Shown here: in pieces, positions 21,095-31,002 of the stretch
Layout of the letters: each line of letters opens with the position of its first letter
Position numbering within the stretch: the first letter of the stretch is position 1
From: Lentinula raphanica
Lineage: Eukaryota > Basidiomycota > Agaricomycetes > Agaricales > Omphalotaceae
Assembly (NCBI GenBank): GCA_027919835.1
Contig: JANVFP010000008.1
Location: 806,001 to 870,000 of the forward strand
Length of the DNA: 64,000 nucleotides
Direction: 5' to 3'
Program-made: the position numbers and the translations under genes
The notes under the pieces: generated by a model
Databases searched by the model: none
Told to the model about the DNA's origin: nothing
Seen by the model: the letters and a program-made list of their open reading frames with translations, nothing else

Positions 21095-23597
21095 ATGCCT
21101 GAGCTGGTCTGGAAAGACATTGTGGTCGCTGATCCAGTGGACGCGGCATCACTCAATGTTGGCTCTTTGATTCCGCCTCCATCTACACAGGTATCAGCAA
21201 TTATAGGTAGGCACTCTTTATTCTTGAAGCTGGGAGCACATTTTTACTCGGTCAACAAAAATTTTTGCAGCATCCTGCTCATCGCCTCACCACCCCACTC
21301 CTGGACCCAATTATGCCCCTTCGAACAGCTCCCTTGCCGCGTATTTGAGTGACGCTACGCCAAACGTCGCTGCTTCTCACCAGCCAAAAAACTCTGCTCA
21401 TGACGCTGTTGGACCTGCAACATCCGGCTTAGAAATACACGCTGGCCTTGTTTCTCTTGACGCAGCTGCTCGTCCTCCATCCGCTACTGAGACCAACACT
21501 GTTTTAGACGGTTCCGCTTGCGCTAGTCCCAGCGGTTCCCCACATACCCACCTCGGTAGTTCCAGGAGTACCCAGGCAACTCCTCTCATTGCTCGGGCTC
21601 CATCTGCGAGTGAGGCCAATACCGGATCAGATGCAGCTACTTGTGCTCCATCCACCGGTGAGACCAACGTCATCTTTGTTGATTCCAGTCATGCTAATTC
21701 CAGTCGTCTTCCAGGCATTAACATTGGGGGCCCTAGCAGTGCCGAGGCAGCTCCTCTCGTTGCTCCAGCTCCATCCACCACCGGTGAGACCAACGCCATC
21801 TTTGCTGATTCCAGTCATGCTGATTCCAGTCGTCTTCCAGGCATTAACCTTGAGGGCCCTAGCAGCGCCCAGGCGGCTCCTCTCGTTGCTCCAGCTCCAT
21901 CTACCAGCGAGGCTAATACCAGATCAGCCAGTAACGGTCGTTTCCCAGATGCCAACCTCAGCAGTCCTCGCAGTATGGAGACACCTCTCATGCCTCCCAA
22001 GAAGAAACGCGCAGAGATGGGGCCAGCGGAACGAAAGTTAGCACGGGAAGCTTCCTCTGCACGCTCCAAAAAGCTGGCCGATGCGATTGACGGCCTCCTC
22101 GAGGAGCAGGAATCCTTGTTCTCCAAAGTCGCTGATGAGAACAATGTAACGGCAACTCGCGTCAAGCGATTGGCTAACCAGGCCCCAGGAGTCAAGGAAA
22201 AAAAGGCTACCAGCGACTACAACATCTTGTTCTATTATAAGAACAAGGAGCTCAATGGCGGTATGCTCTGCTTAAATCTTGATGAAATAGCTTTGATTTC
22301 TGATCGTCAATTGTAGACCGCCCAGCAGGTTCCAAGGTCCTCTCAAAGGAGATTCATGAGGCTGTCAAAGAAGATGAGGAGTTACAAAGCATACGCCATG
22401 ACAAGGAGGCTATGGCAGAGCTCCGCGCTCAGTATGAGGAAGACAAGTCTGACGATGAGAAGTCCAGAGTTCGGATTAGCAAGAGGCGCGAGGCTAAGAC
22501 TGCAGCAAGTCAGGTCAATGCTTTTCAACAATCAGTGAGTGGAATCTTCTGCTGTGTATGTTCAAGAGCTTGATGGTTTCAGGCGGATTACTTGTACGAT
22601 ACCGTGAATGTTGCGTCATTTGGAATCATCGCTCGTTCCTCATTGGACTCGACTGTGGTGGCGTCGTATTTTGGGAGGGGGCCGGTGGATGAGTTTCTGC
22701 GGTCTGAGTATGGTACAGGAATACAACTTTTTGCACAACACTTTGAATCGTGGCTGCTGGCAAGGAATGCGAGTGAGTGATTTATTTTTTTCAAAGCCAC
22801 GATTAGACTGAGCTTTTGCTAGAATTGCGGGATAAGATGAGCGTCACTGAGATGGGAAAAGACCTCACCCGTACCATCGCACAAGGCCTCTGTGAGTATT
22901 TTCCTGTCTTTCATATCCTCTTCGAGTTACTGACGTGTATCCAGCGGAAATTACAGGGATACGAGGCATATCTATGAATTACGCGACATTTGATCTCAGC
23001 ATCTCCGTTCCCTATAAAGTGGCCGTCAAGGGTTGGCCATCCTCTGTCCCCTGGGGATATCCTCAAAAGCTCAACGCCGATGAAGTCAGAACTCTCCATG
23101 CCTCCTGGAAGGATAACCAGACTCATTGGTACCGTATGACTGCCTCCGAGCACCGTATGCTCCTACGTCGCCTAGAGAAGGAAGGGAAGCTTGGTCCGAA
23201 GGAGAAAAAGAAACGCAAAGCTGGGCAATCAAAAAAGCAGTCAGGCGTTGATCATAGCTCTGGCTCTGACAGCGAGAGCCATGCGGAAGACAACGAAGGT
23301 GTCAGTAGCAATCCTGGTCGGCATCGAAAGAAGGCAAAAACATCTAGTACGCCAGCATCATCATCGAAAGCGTCTACAAGCAAGAAGATTGTTTCAAAAT
23401 CAGCCAAGAAGACACCTTCTCATGACCGACCCAGGCCAAAACCCAAAACCTCAGCAAAGGTCTCCAACAAGCGAAGCACGAAGCGCTCTGGAAAGAAAAA
23501 GAGCGTTAAATTCACGGTCAGCACTAGCGAGGAAGACGAAGATGATTTTTACTCATCTCAGAGCGAGAGTGAGTCGGAGGCTGAGGACTCTGACTAG
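21095..23597 (+). CDS. KDZ cargo protein of an expanded Agaricomycete family
   Basis: Six exons (21095-21206, 21271-22260, 22317-22534, 22583-22772, 22823-22891, 22945-23597) give 743 residues. Residues about 60-300 are low-complexity with imperfect 42-residue repeats (SRLPGIN..GPSSA..APLVAPAPS, two full copies plus decayed ones). A basic helical segment follows (KKKRAEMGPAERKLAREAS). The conserved core runs from about 340 to 600 and includes SDYNILFYYKNKELN, a central helical block and the motif ISMNYATFDL followed by GWPSSVPWGYP. The tail has Lys-rich runs and an acidic end (SEEDEDD, ESESEAEDSD). Proteins with this core are abundant and uncharacterised in Agaricomycetes (from memory, not searched). 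The composition indicates a nuclear, chromatin- or DNA-associated role in the transposon's life cycle; this is inference. Confidence 0.75.
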
Positions 23598-23869
23598 CAG
23601 ATAGGTTGATGTTCTTGGAAGGTTGAGGCAATTTGACATGATGGTTGACCGCTTGATGTTGGTATTTTTTGATGGACTTTGCTCTCATTCGTCACTATCT
23701 GTATTACAGCAGACGTTGCTAATGTTATTCTCATTTTCTTGGTATGATTCACGGAGACCACGCAGTCCAAGGTATATTGATAAACGCCCAGTGAGTAGCC
23801 CAACAGATTTAACGCCCAAGAGCTACTGCCTTTACGTTAAAAAATTAAGCGCCTGGTAGCGCTGGAAAG
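23598..23869. other. 3' region of the cargo gene, subterminal part of the KDZ element
   Basis: Non-coding. Holds ACGCCC motifs at about 23785 and 23812 and AAGCGCC at 23848, and ends with the left 9-bp target duplication (GCTGGAAAG, 23861-23869) of the nested MITE. Confidence 0.6.
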
Positions 23870-24427
23870 CAGACTCCTTCCCATCCACTCTTGCAGGCAA
23901 AAAAAATTTGAAAGAAAGAGAAGACTGGGATAATTCCCTATATAGTATATCATATATCTTATCATTATCTATATCTTATCTTATATCACGTGGATGCAAA
24001 TTTTTTTTTAGCCTGCAAGAGCGACTGGCATAATATGTCTAAGCGCCCGATGGCATTGTTTGGTTTTAATTTTAGCGCCATTATTTTCCTGACTCAATAA
24101 TCCTCCACTGGCCACAATGTAGTATAGGAGTAGTATTGGATGTGATTCATGTAAATAGAAGTAGGCTACCTACCTTGTTTCCAATACTAATGGACATTGA
24201 TGAAATGGGCGCTACAAAATTTGAATGCTGGGACCAAACAATGCCATCGGGCGCTTAGACATATTATGCCAGTCGCTCTTGCAGGCTAAAAAAAAATTTG
24301 CATCCACGTGATATAAGATAAGATATAGATAATGATAAGATATACGATATACTATATAGGGAATTATCCCAGTCTTCTCTTTCTTTCAAATTTTTTTTGC
24401 CTGCAAGAGTGGATGGGAAGGAGTCTG
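23870..24427. mobile_element. 558-bp MULE-like MITE nested in the KDZ transposon
   Basis: Inverted repeats of about 195 bp (23870-24064 and 24233-24427) start CAGACTCCTTCCCATCC and are nearly identical, differing in a poly-T length and one visible base. They surround a 168-bp centre without a reading frame. The element is flanked by an exact 9-bp duplication GCTGGAAAG (23861-23869, 24428-24436). Long TIRs with a 9-bp TSD are the mark of Mutator-like non-autonomous elements. No transposase is present, so it was mobilised in trans. The transcript would fold into a near-perfect hairpin. Confidence 0.85.
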
Positions 24428-24453
24428 GCTGGAAAGGTCATGAAAGATATATC

Positions 24454-24596
24454 GATAAGCGCCAAGAAGCATTTGCCGAGAGCCGGCAGTCCGCTGAAAA
24501 GGTCATGACAGAATAAGCGCTGAGAATCACCGCCGGAAGCCGGCAGTAGCATTATGACCAATAAGCGCCAAGAAGCACTTGCCGAGAGCCGGCAGT
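24454..24596 (+). repeat. subterminal direct repeats of the KDZ right end
   Basis: Two 36-37 bp copies (24454-24490 and 24561-24596) share the core ATAAGCGCCAAGAAGCA and the block TTGCCGAGAGCCGGCAGT with one or two changes. The copy at the left end is inverted at 13442-13478. They flank a third GCCGGC motif. Clustered near the ends, they are candidate transposase binding sites. Confidence 0.7.
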
Positions 24597-24835
24597 GGCT
24601 TTTACCTTTCCCGCCTTCCCGACCACCGCTTATAGTATTCCCGCCACTGCGCTAATGATTTCTCACAGTCTGCTTACATCACTGACCACCCTGCACCCTA
24701 TTTTGGCTATATAAGTATACTCACTACCATCCCTTTACTCACTAGGTGAGCTATAGTCTTAAAGACCTGTCTACAGGGCCTTGTTCAAATGGGACATCCC
24801 CCTATATATAGGTCTATATTAGGGCTGTACAGGTG
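24512..24835 (-). repeat. right terminal inverted repeat of the KDZ transposon
   Basis: Reverse complement of 13203-13526 with few mismatches. The outermost 30 bp are identical to the left end, and the sequence ends ...GGGCTGTACAGGTG directly before the TSD. Confidence 0.95.
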
Positions 24836-24843
24836 CTGTCGAC
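24836..24843. repeat. right 8-bp target-site duplication
   Basis: CTGTCGAC, identical to 13195-13202. Followed by the 77-bp remaining 5' flank of the gene at 24921, which holds a TATA-like acatataaac at 24861 and a CT-rich tract. Confidence 0.95.
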
Positions 24844-24920
24844 TGACCAGTTGCTGGATGTACATATAAACTGGTGATCTGCTCTCTCCTTTCTTCGTTT
24901 CTTTCTTCGTTTGGCCTACC

Positions 24921-26346
24921 ATGAATGGTTGCGGGACCGCTGCTTGGGCCCACGGTGGATTTGCAATGCTCGGTAACGCGCAAAATGCACTTGCTGCTGC
25001 AGTTTATGGTGATCCGTGAGTATTTCTTTTGGTCTAGCTGCACTCCATCAACTCACTGTGAAATCCTCATCGAAAGGCGCGATGTATATGCTTCTCAGAG
25101 CTCCTGGTTCGAGTACGACTCACCGTACTTCATCAATCACGCTGAGCGCGATTTTTGCATTGACGACGGATATGGATCTCAAGCTCATCCCATGTCCTCA
25201 AACTCTGCTCTCATCGAAGAAGAACAGTGTGATGACTCGAATAGATCAGGGATCTTGAGACCCAACGAGTCTCCATATAGCAATCTTCAGAATATACCCA
25301 TAGTGGACGATATTAGCCGTGTTCGTCATCGTCCTTTCAAAGGCACGCATATCCGGGGTCCAGTTTTGACACCTTCTACCAATGTCACCCGCGAATCCGA
25401 GAACAAAGGCTATGAATCGGACGCGGTCGTTGATGACATTCGTGGCACTCCCGTTCCCAGTTCGGGCAACACGCTGGCCCCTACCTCAAGTCTCTTGTCG
25501 CCGATAGTTATTAATTCGCATTCTCAACGTACAAGCCAGCATTCTTCCAAAGATTCCCAATCAACTTTTGCATCACCATTGACCTACATCAAGCCAGCGG
25601 ACGCAGTAGCCTCCTTAACCATTCCTTGCATTCCTTTGACTACCCACATACGCCTCTGCCTCTGCGGCGAACTTTTCTCGTACGATTTGAACAATCTTCT
25701 ATCCGATCCGCGCGAAATTATCGAGCTTTTGAAGTGCACAGGAAGCGAGCGGGGTAATTGGATGATGGTTGGAGCATTCTATCGTCGCCGCGGGAATGTT
25801 CATGCAGCAATTGCTGTTATCGAATCCATGCTAGAAGGTGAAGACTTTCTCTCTGTTTCTGAATCCCCGACTAAATGTCAGTGTATGCTAGTAATGACAC
25901 AACGCGGAATTTCTGACAACGAACTCAAACCCGCATATTTATTGCTTTCCGGCTGTGAAACTGATCTGAGTAAACTTACTCGCCGGGATGAAGAGAGCAT
26001 CGCTGATCAACATCAACGAAAAGCCCAGTCATGGCTCCAAAAAGTTTACGGAGCAATGAAAGACGCTCCTGCACACCAATCCGACGATAACGATCATCCT
26101 TCATCGCTTCCTCTAAAGATCGGAGAGACCACTCGTTCATCTACCGCCTCCTCAGACGAGGACCTTCGTCGCGAACTGCAGTCACTACGTGATCGACTCA
26201 ACCACCAAGTTGGGCTCTTGACCGAAGTCCGTTCTGCGAAGCGGAAACTAGAACAATCATATAATCAGGAGCGGGCCACTCGACGGAAGCTCGAGCGTGA
26301 AATTCAAAGTTTGAAGGCAGGATGGGGAGGAGAGCGTAGGAGATGA
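24921..26346 (+). CDS. conserved basidiomycete protein with C-terminal coiled coil
   Basis: Two exons (24921-25015, 25077-26346) give 454 residues. The N-terminus MNGCGTAAWAHGGFAM is not a clear signal peptide. The middle is Ser-rich. A conserved block at about 230-330 (CLCGELFSYDLNNLL, then REIIELLKCTGSERGNW and GAFYRRRGNVHAAIAVIESM) looks like a small helical, TPR-like fold. A coiled coil closes the protein (about 400-450, LRRELQSLRDRLNHQ). I recognise it only as a conserved fungal protein of unknown role. The KDZ right end lies 85 bp upstream, so its promoter has been largely replaced by transposon sequence. Confidence 0.75.
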
Positions 26347-26776
26347 TGATCCTCCGTGCAGGATCAAGCGAGGAGCTGCATCTTCGCCTTTGCATTCTAA
26401 TTTCTGTCGCATGCACATTGCCTGAAGCATACCATTCGCAATTCGGACTCGTTCCAACTTCCCAAGTGTTTATTTCCCTATTTATCGATAACACCATCGG
26501 TCAAGATCGCATACTCGCATTGCAACTCATTATCTATTATTTATTCGACTCCTGCATTGTAGCTTCCGTCATATGAGAAAGGTAGCCTCATACTTACATG
26601 GTCATACTGGATTTTATGTATTCTCAGTCTGTTAGACTGTTGCTTGTAACTACTCATGAACATCGTTTATGGTGTGAAAACATTAGTCAGAACTGTATAG
26701 ATCACGTGTACCTCTCCTCCTAAGTCCAACCGCATTTCTGATACCGCGGTGCAATCTCCTCAAGCAAGACCTCAAA
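26347..26776. other. intergenic: 3' region and RPS5 promoter
   Basis: 430 bp without a gene. The CT-rich stretch acctctcctcctaag just before the uS7 start resembles pyrimidine-rich ribosomal-protein promoters. Confidence 0.5.
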
Positions 26777-27734
26777 ATGGCAACCACGCTCCCCAAGGTG
26801 CTATACGCTCAGTTCAATGCTAACGACGTTGTCGCTTAATGTCTTTGTGTTAGGACATCTCAAAAATTGGATCTGAAGTCAAGCTTTTCGGCAAATGGGA
26901 CACTCAAGAGTAGGCATCATCTACGAAAGATATCGGACTTGGTTTAGCTAAGAGCTCTGGTACAGGATTGAGGTCACTGATATCTCCCTGACGGATTACA
27001 TCCAAGTCCGCCATGCCGTCTACCTCCCTCACACCGCTGGACGATACGCGAAGAAACAGTTCAAGAAAGCACAAATGCCCATTGTTGAGCGATTGGTTGA
27101 CAGGTGCGTGTCCTGGCTTTCCTACACGTATACGAAACGTATATCTGATGAGTACTTCAGCTTGATGATGAACGGTCGCAACAACGGCAAAAAACTCATG
27201 GCAGTCAGAATTGTTGCTCACGCTTTCGAAATCATCCACCTCATCAGCGACCAAAACCCCATCCAAGTGCGTATGTCTGATTGGAGAAAGACGGGAGTAC
27301 TATGCTGAAATGGATGTCCTTCTCCAGGTCTTGGTCGATGCTATCGTCAACACTGGTCCCCGGGAAGATTCGACACGTATCGGATCCCAGGGCACCGTTC
27401 GTCGTCAGGCTGTCGATGTGTCTCCTCTACGGAGAGTGAACCAATCTATCGCCCTGCTGACCATTGGTGTAAGCTTTCACTCAGCAGTATGATTTCATCA
27501 CAAAGTTAACTCTACAAAAAGACCCGTGAATCCGCTTTCCGCAATGTGAAATCGATTGCCGAATGCCTGGCTGACGAGTTAATGAACGCCGCAAAGGGTT
27601 CATCCAACTCCTACGCTATCAAGGTGCGTTAAAAGTCAATATCGTGATAAGTTTATAGTGGTTCAATGACGATTCCTTCTTCATTCTCACAGAAAAAGGA
27701 CGAACTGGAGCGTGTTGCCAAGTCCAATCGGTGA
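26777..27734 (+). CDS. RPS5: 40S ribosomal protein S5 (uS7)
   Basis: Seven exons (26777-26797, 26854-26909, 26966-27103, 27161-27266, 27328-27468, 27522-27623, 27693-27734) encode 201 residues. Canonical uS7 blocks are present: [74 protein letters not shown], and the C-terminus [13 protein letters not shown]. It binds 18S rRNA in the head of the small subunit near the E site. The seven-codon first exon ending in LPK followed by an intron is typical of fungal ribosomal protein genes. Confidence 0.95.
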
Positions 27735-28519
27735 AGAGAGGAGCCTATCTATATCTTTCTCTATGGCACTACAGACGTCATTGGGAGGCATACGGAAGAC
27801 GAGAGTTTCACCATGCTGTTGTGGATATGTTATACATGCCGATACTCCTTTGCCAATTGTAGCATGCTATGAACTATATGATCAAGTCGTCCATCTGCCA
27901 GTCGAACTGAGATTGGGCATTGTCATTCCAGAATCCGGCACCTGTTTCGTGAGCTATCAATCAACCTGGAAGAAGTTCCTCTCAATACCCCACAGTGCCC
28001 TCCTCGAATCATCGGTTTCTTCCCATCTTGTAGGCTATGAGAACTTGGACCGGCACCGTTACCACAGGTCCTTACCAATATCGATTGATGGAGATCAGCG
28101 GTATCTCAAAAATCAGGTATCAGGTTTCAGGATATCCGGACGTGAACGACTCTAAGTGGGTCGATTCGTGGGTCTTTTATTATTCTGTACAAGTTGATAG
28201 GCCACAGAGCTCAGCACACAACAGAAGATACACATACTAATCAGACACAGAAAACCGAGAAAGCAGATAAGTGAAAAATCGACAACAAAATGTGGACTGA
28301 CGAGGAAATGAACACCCAATAAATGGGGGGATGTGATGCAGAAAACCAACACGACAACAAGGAACAAAGGAAAGAAAAAAAATAACTCAGAAGACAAAGG
28401 GCTATCACAATCGTAACTATGCAAGGTAGGTGGGTGCTTGTATGTGCAGTCCACTGGGAAAGGGAGACAGAATTATAATAAAAGAATTAATGAATAAGAG
28501 GAATACCAAATGCCATATG
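27735..28519. other. intergenic
   Basis: RPS5 3' UTR and flank. Frames at 27712-28155 and 28037-28240 overlap the RPS5 stop or lack structure and are not supported. Confidence 0.5.
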
Positions 28520-29179
28520 TCAAGTCGGCAAATGGACAGTATGTGCGATGCAGAAAAAAACACGGCGAAAACGCGACGAACGGGGAAGTATGACGGTAGC
28601 ATCACCCTCTAAGACCTCGGGCACATGAAGCCCGTAGAACAAGTCACAAGGCGGTAGAGAAATCCTTTCGAACGACAGTGACAATCGAAGCGAACCGAGG
28701 TAAAAGTTGTGCCCAGATACTTTAGATGATAGCAGAAAAGGAGGAATTTTAGTTTGTGATGAGGGATGCGATAGATGGTATACAAGGATTGCGGAGATGC
28801 CAGTGTTTGATTGCTTTTTTCGTTCGAGTTTGATGGGGAGGTCGAGTGATGAGACGTCTAAGGATACAGTTACTGATGGTGAATGTGGACGACGGCGGAA
28901 TTGCGGGAAATGTGCTAGCTGTTCAAGATTGGGTACAGAGGCCGGCGGTTTCACAATCCGGCTTATGAGATCCGTTAAGAATGGATTGTAAAGAACAGCG
29001 GTAGTCCGATCTCCTAGGCTTGAATCAGAAAGAGTACAATCACATAGTGGTTCCTTTCCGACGACTTGTACGAAGAATTCCAAGGTCCTTCCTGCAGAAA
29101 AAATCCGATCCAGATAAAGTTTAACCCAAGTCGTGAAAGTAAGATGAAATTGGAGCGGTAGAACAGAAGCCATAGCCAT
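28520..29179 (-). CDS. unassigned 219-codon frame, possibly in a 3' UTR
   Basis: A continuous frame from MAMASVLPLQFHL, beginning 18 bp after the stop of the gene at 29198-31002 on the same strand. No family recognised and no introns. The spacing suggests a long 3' UTR of the upstream gene rather than a separate locus, but a real small gene cannot be excluded. Confidence 0.25.
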   Translation of the reverse strand: MAMASVLPLQFHLTFTTWVKLYLDRIFSAGRTLEFFVQVVGKEPLCDCTLSDSSLGDRTTAVLYNPFLTDLISRIVKPPASVPNLEQLAHFPQFRRRPHSPSVTVSLDVSSLDLPIKLERKKQSNTGISAILVYHLSHPSSQTKIPPFLLSSKVSGHNFYLGSLRLSLSFERISLPPCDLFYGLHVPEVLEGDATVILPRSSRFRRVFFCIAHTVHLPT

Positions 29180-29197
29180 CTTCCGTGTCCTGGACTA

Positions 29198-31002
29198 CTA
29201 CCGTTGTCCAGTCATTTCAGAGGGGGGAGGGAACCGTGACCGAGGATCATACTGATCAGGTTTTGGAACTACACCCTTCAGTCCTTTGTAGTCGAACTGT
29301 TTGCCGAATTCTTGGACCATGGCCTCGCCCATATAACAAAGCCAGGCTAGACCATCACCCGTGATGCTCTGGCCAGGCCAGAATAATTCACCATCGTCAT
29401 CCTCAAAATCAACTTCATGTTCCTCCGTGGCTTTTAACGTAGAGTGTACCATGCGAGCAAACGTTCGTGGAAAGTGCCGTGCCATAATTGAGAAGTTGAG
29501 AAAGGTTTGGGCAGTTTGCATCTCGGAGATAGCTATGGAGAGTGAATATGAAACTTCGTTCAAAGTCCCTAGCTGGTTGAGGTTGAACGAAGCAGAAACG
29601 TTGTTCGCAGCGGCGGCAACATGGGGAGGTACGCTATTTCGATATTCTTGAGGAAGAAGTGGAGCAGGAATCGAAGGACCTGTGGATGATAATGATGCTG
29701 AAATCGCATTGATGGCAGAAGACGATATTGAAGCAGATCGGTTTTCGGATGAGTTTGGTGTACCGTCACGGTTGGTTGGAGTAGAGTTTGCGCTGTTAGT
29801 AGCACCTATACTGGCAGGTGATGGCAGCATCGGAGGTGTGGATTGCGACTTGGCTCCTAATAAGGAGGCAGAACCATGACTCGTGGCATCAGTAATGGCC
29901 GCATTGACAGCCTGGCGAGTTGCTTCAGTCACTCGTTCGAGATCACCACGCAACTTGCGGTGACTTTGGTTGACGATGCGAGCATGTATAAACGCATGAA
30001 ACATATGTCTGCAATGAACCATTACAGAGGATATAGGGGGTGAAGCGGTGGAAGGGACATACATTAGACCGTGGAATGCTTTCTCAGCGTCACTGCTGCC
30101 TTCCTCTGGTTTCCATTTAGCTTTACACCATTTGATGAAGCCTTCCATACTGAGCCATGTATCTGTGTAGATCATCGAGCGGCCGTATTCCTTGCACCAT
30201 GAGGAGTAAATGAACATGACGAGCGCCTCCATGAGCTCAAGCTTGGCTACCATACCACCGTGGATATGGTACAATGAGTTAGCCGGAGGAGCGTTAGGAA
30301 TTGCGCGATATTCCTTGTGTGAAGGAGGGAAGGTTGACCAGAAGCGAGCATCACCTGAATATTTGAGCTTGCGTCCTGCCTGGTAATATTTCTCATGTAG
30401 CGTTGGAATGAGTTGTAGAGTGTGTTGCCCTCGCTTAGGTCTACGGATGGGTACGAAGCTGCTGGTGAGAGGATCGGCTGAGAGATGTACAGTGGTTGTG
30501 GTTGTGGCGCGAGATGGGACAGGATGAGAAACCACAGTTGGCTCTTCGGCGACTTCGCCGTCTTCCGCCAGTTCGGATCGAGGGAGATAATGTGTAGGTG
30601 GAGGTTGGGAGACACGATGTGTAGAGACTGTAGAGTCTGTCCTTGACCTCTTTGGTCTGTCGTTATCTAGACCAGCTTCTGACTTGCGCTTGGCTGACTG
30701 TACTGAGGGACCAGCAACAGGTGAAGCAGATCGGGAGGCAGGTGGAGAGGGTGGTAGTGTTGGAGGTAGGGGTGAAGGCATCGTATTGAGCAGCTACATC
30801 GCAAATGATAAGAGCTGGCCCAAAGTCGAGAATCAACAGTGAACTAACCGCTAAATGCTGGAGAAGCTGCTGGCGAGAGAAAGTATATTTTCTGAGGGGA
30901 TCTCAGGGTTAGTATGAGAGAATAAGAGCGAAAGAGACGAGCTCACCGTCCATTTGGCTTGCTGGAAGACCGGAGAGGCTCTTTAGAAAAGTGCTTGAGC
31001 AT
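29198..31002 (-). CDS. nuclear protein, possibly AF4/FMR2-like C-terminal homology domain
   Basis: Three exons (31002-30947, 30891-30849, 30793-29198) make 564 residues starting MLKHFSKEPLRSS. A Ser/Pro-rich start includes a basic nuclear-localisation-like KRKSEAG..RPKRSR. A helical domain follows (about 155-260): EKYYQAGRKLKYSGDARFW, KLELMEALVMFIYSSWCKEY, YTDTWLSMEGFIKWCKAKW. A Ser/Thr-rich linker leads to a second helical block (about 420-540). The first domain's pattern of helices recalls the C-terminal homology domain of AFF proteins, the scaffold of the super elongation complex, whose fission yeast relative is Ebp1. That link is an inference from pattern only. The start used here lies two introns upstream of the long exon's first ATG (30781) and keeps frame exactly. 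Confidence 0.65.

Larger units (their letters stand above)
13203..24835. mobile_element. complete 11.6-kb KDZ-type DNA transposon with TET/JBP cargo
   Basis: The element is bounded by inverted repeats of 324 bp (13203-13526 and 24512-24835) and flanked by identical CTGTCGAC octamers. Inside are a KDZ transposase (minus), a divergent TET/JBP-like dioxygenase (plus), a small basic gene (plus), a 743-residue repeat-containing protein (plus), a 124-bp tandem duplication and a nested MITE. The joint occurrence of KDZ transposases and TET/JBP genes in Agaricomycete transposons is established (Iyer and colleagues, 2014). The exact boundaries, TSD and full cargo are read here from the sequence. Four genes splice open and the TIRs differ at only a few sites, so the copy looks young and potentially autonomous. 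The outer end of the right TIR is 85 bp from the ATG of the next host gene. Confidence 0.93.

Noticed and set aside
23870..24427. hAT element instead of MULE-like MITE
   Set aside because: The duplication fits 9 bp exactly adjacent to both TIR ends, and the TIRs are far longer than usual for hAT.
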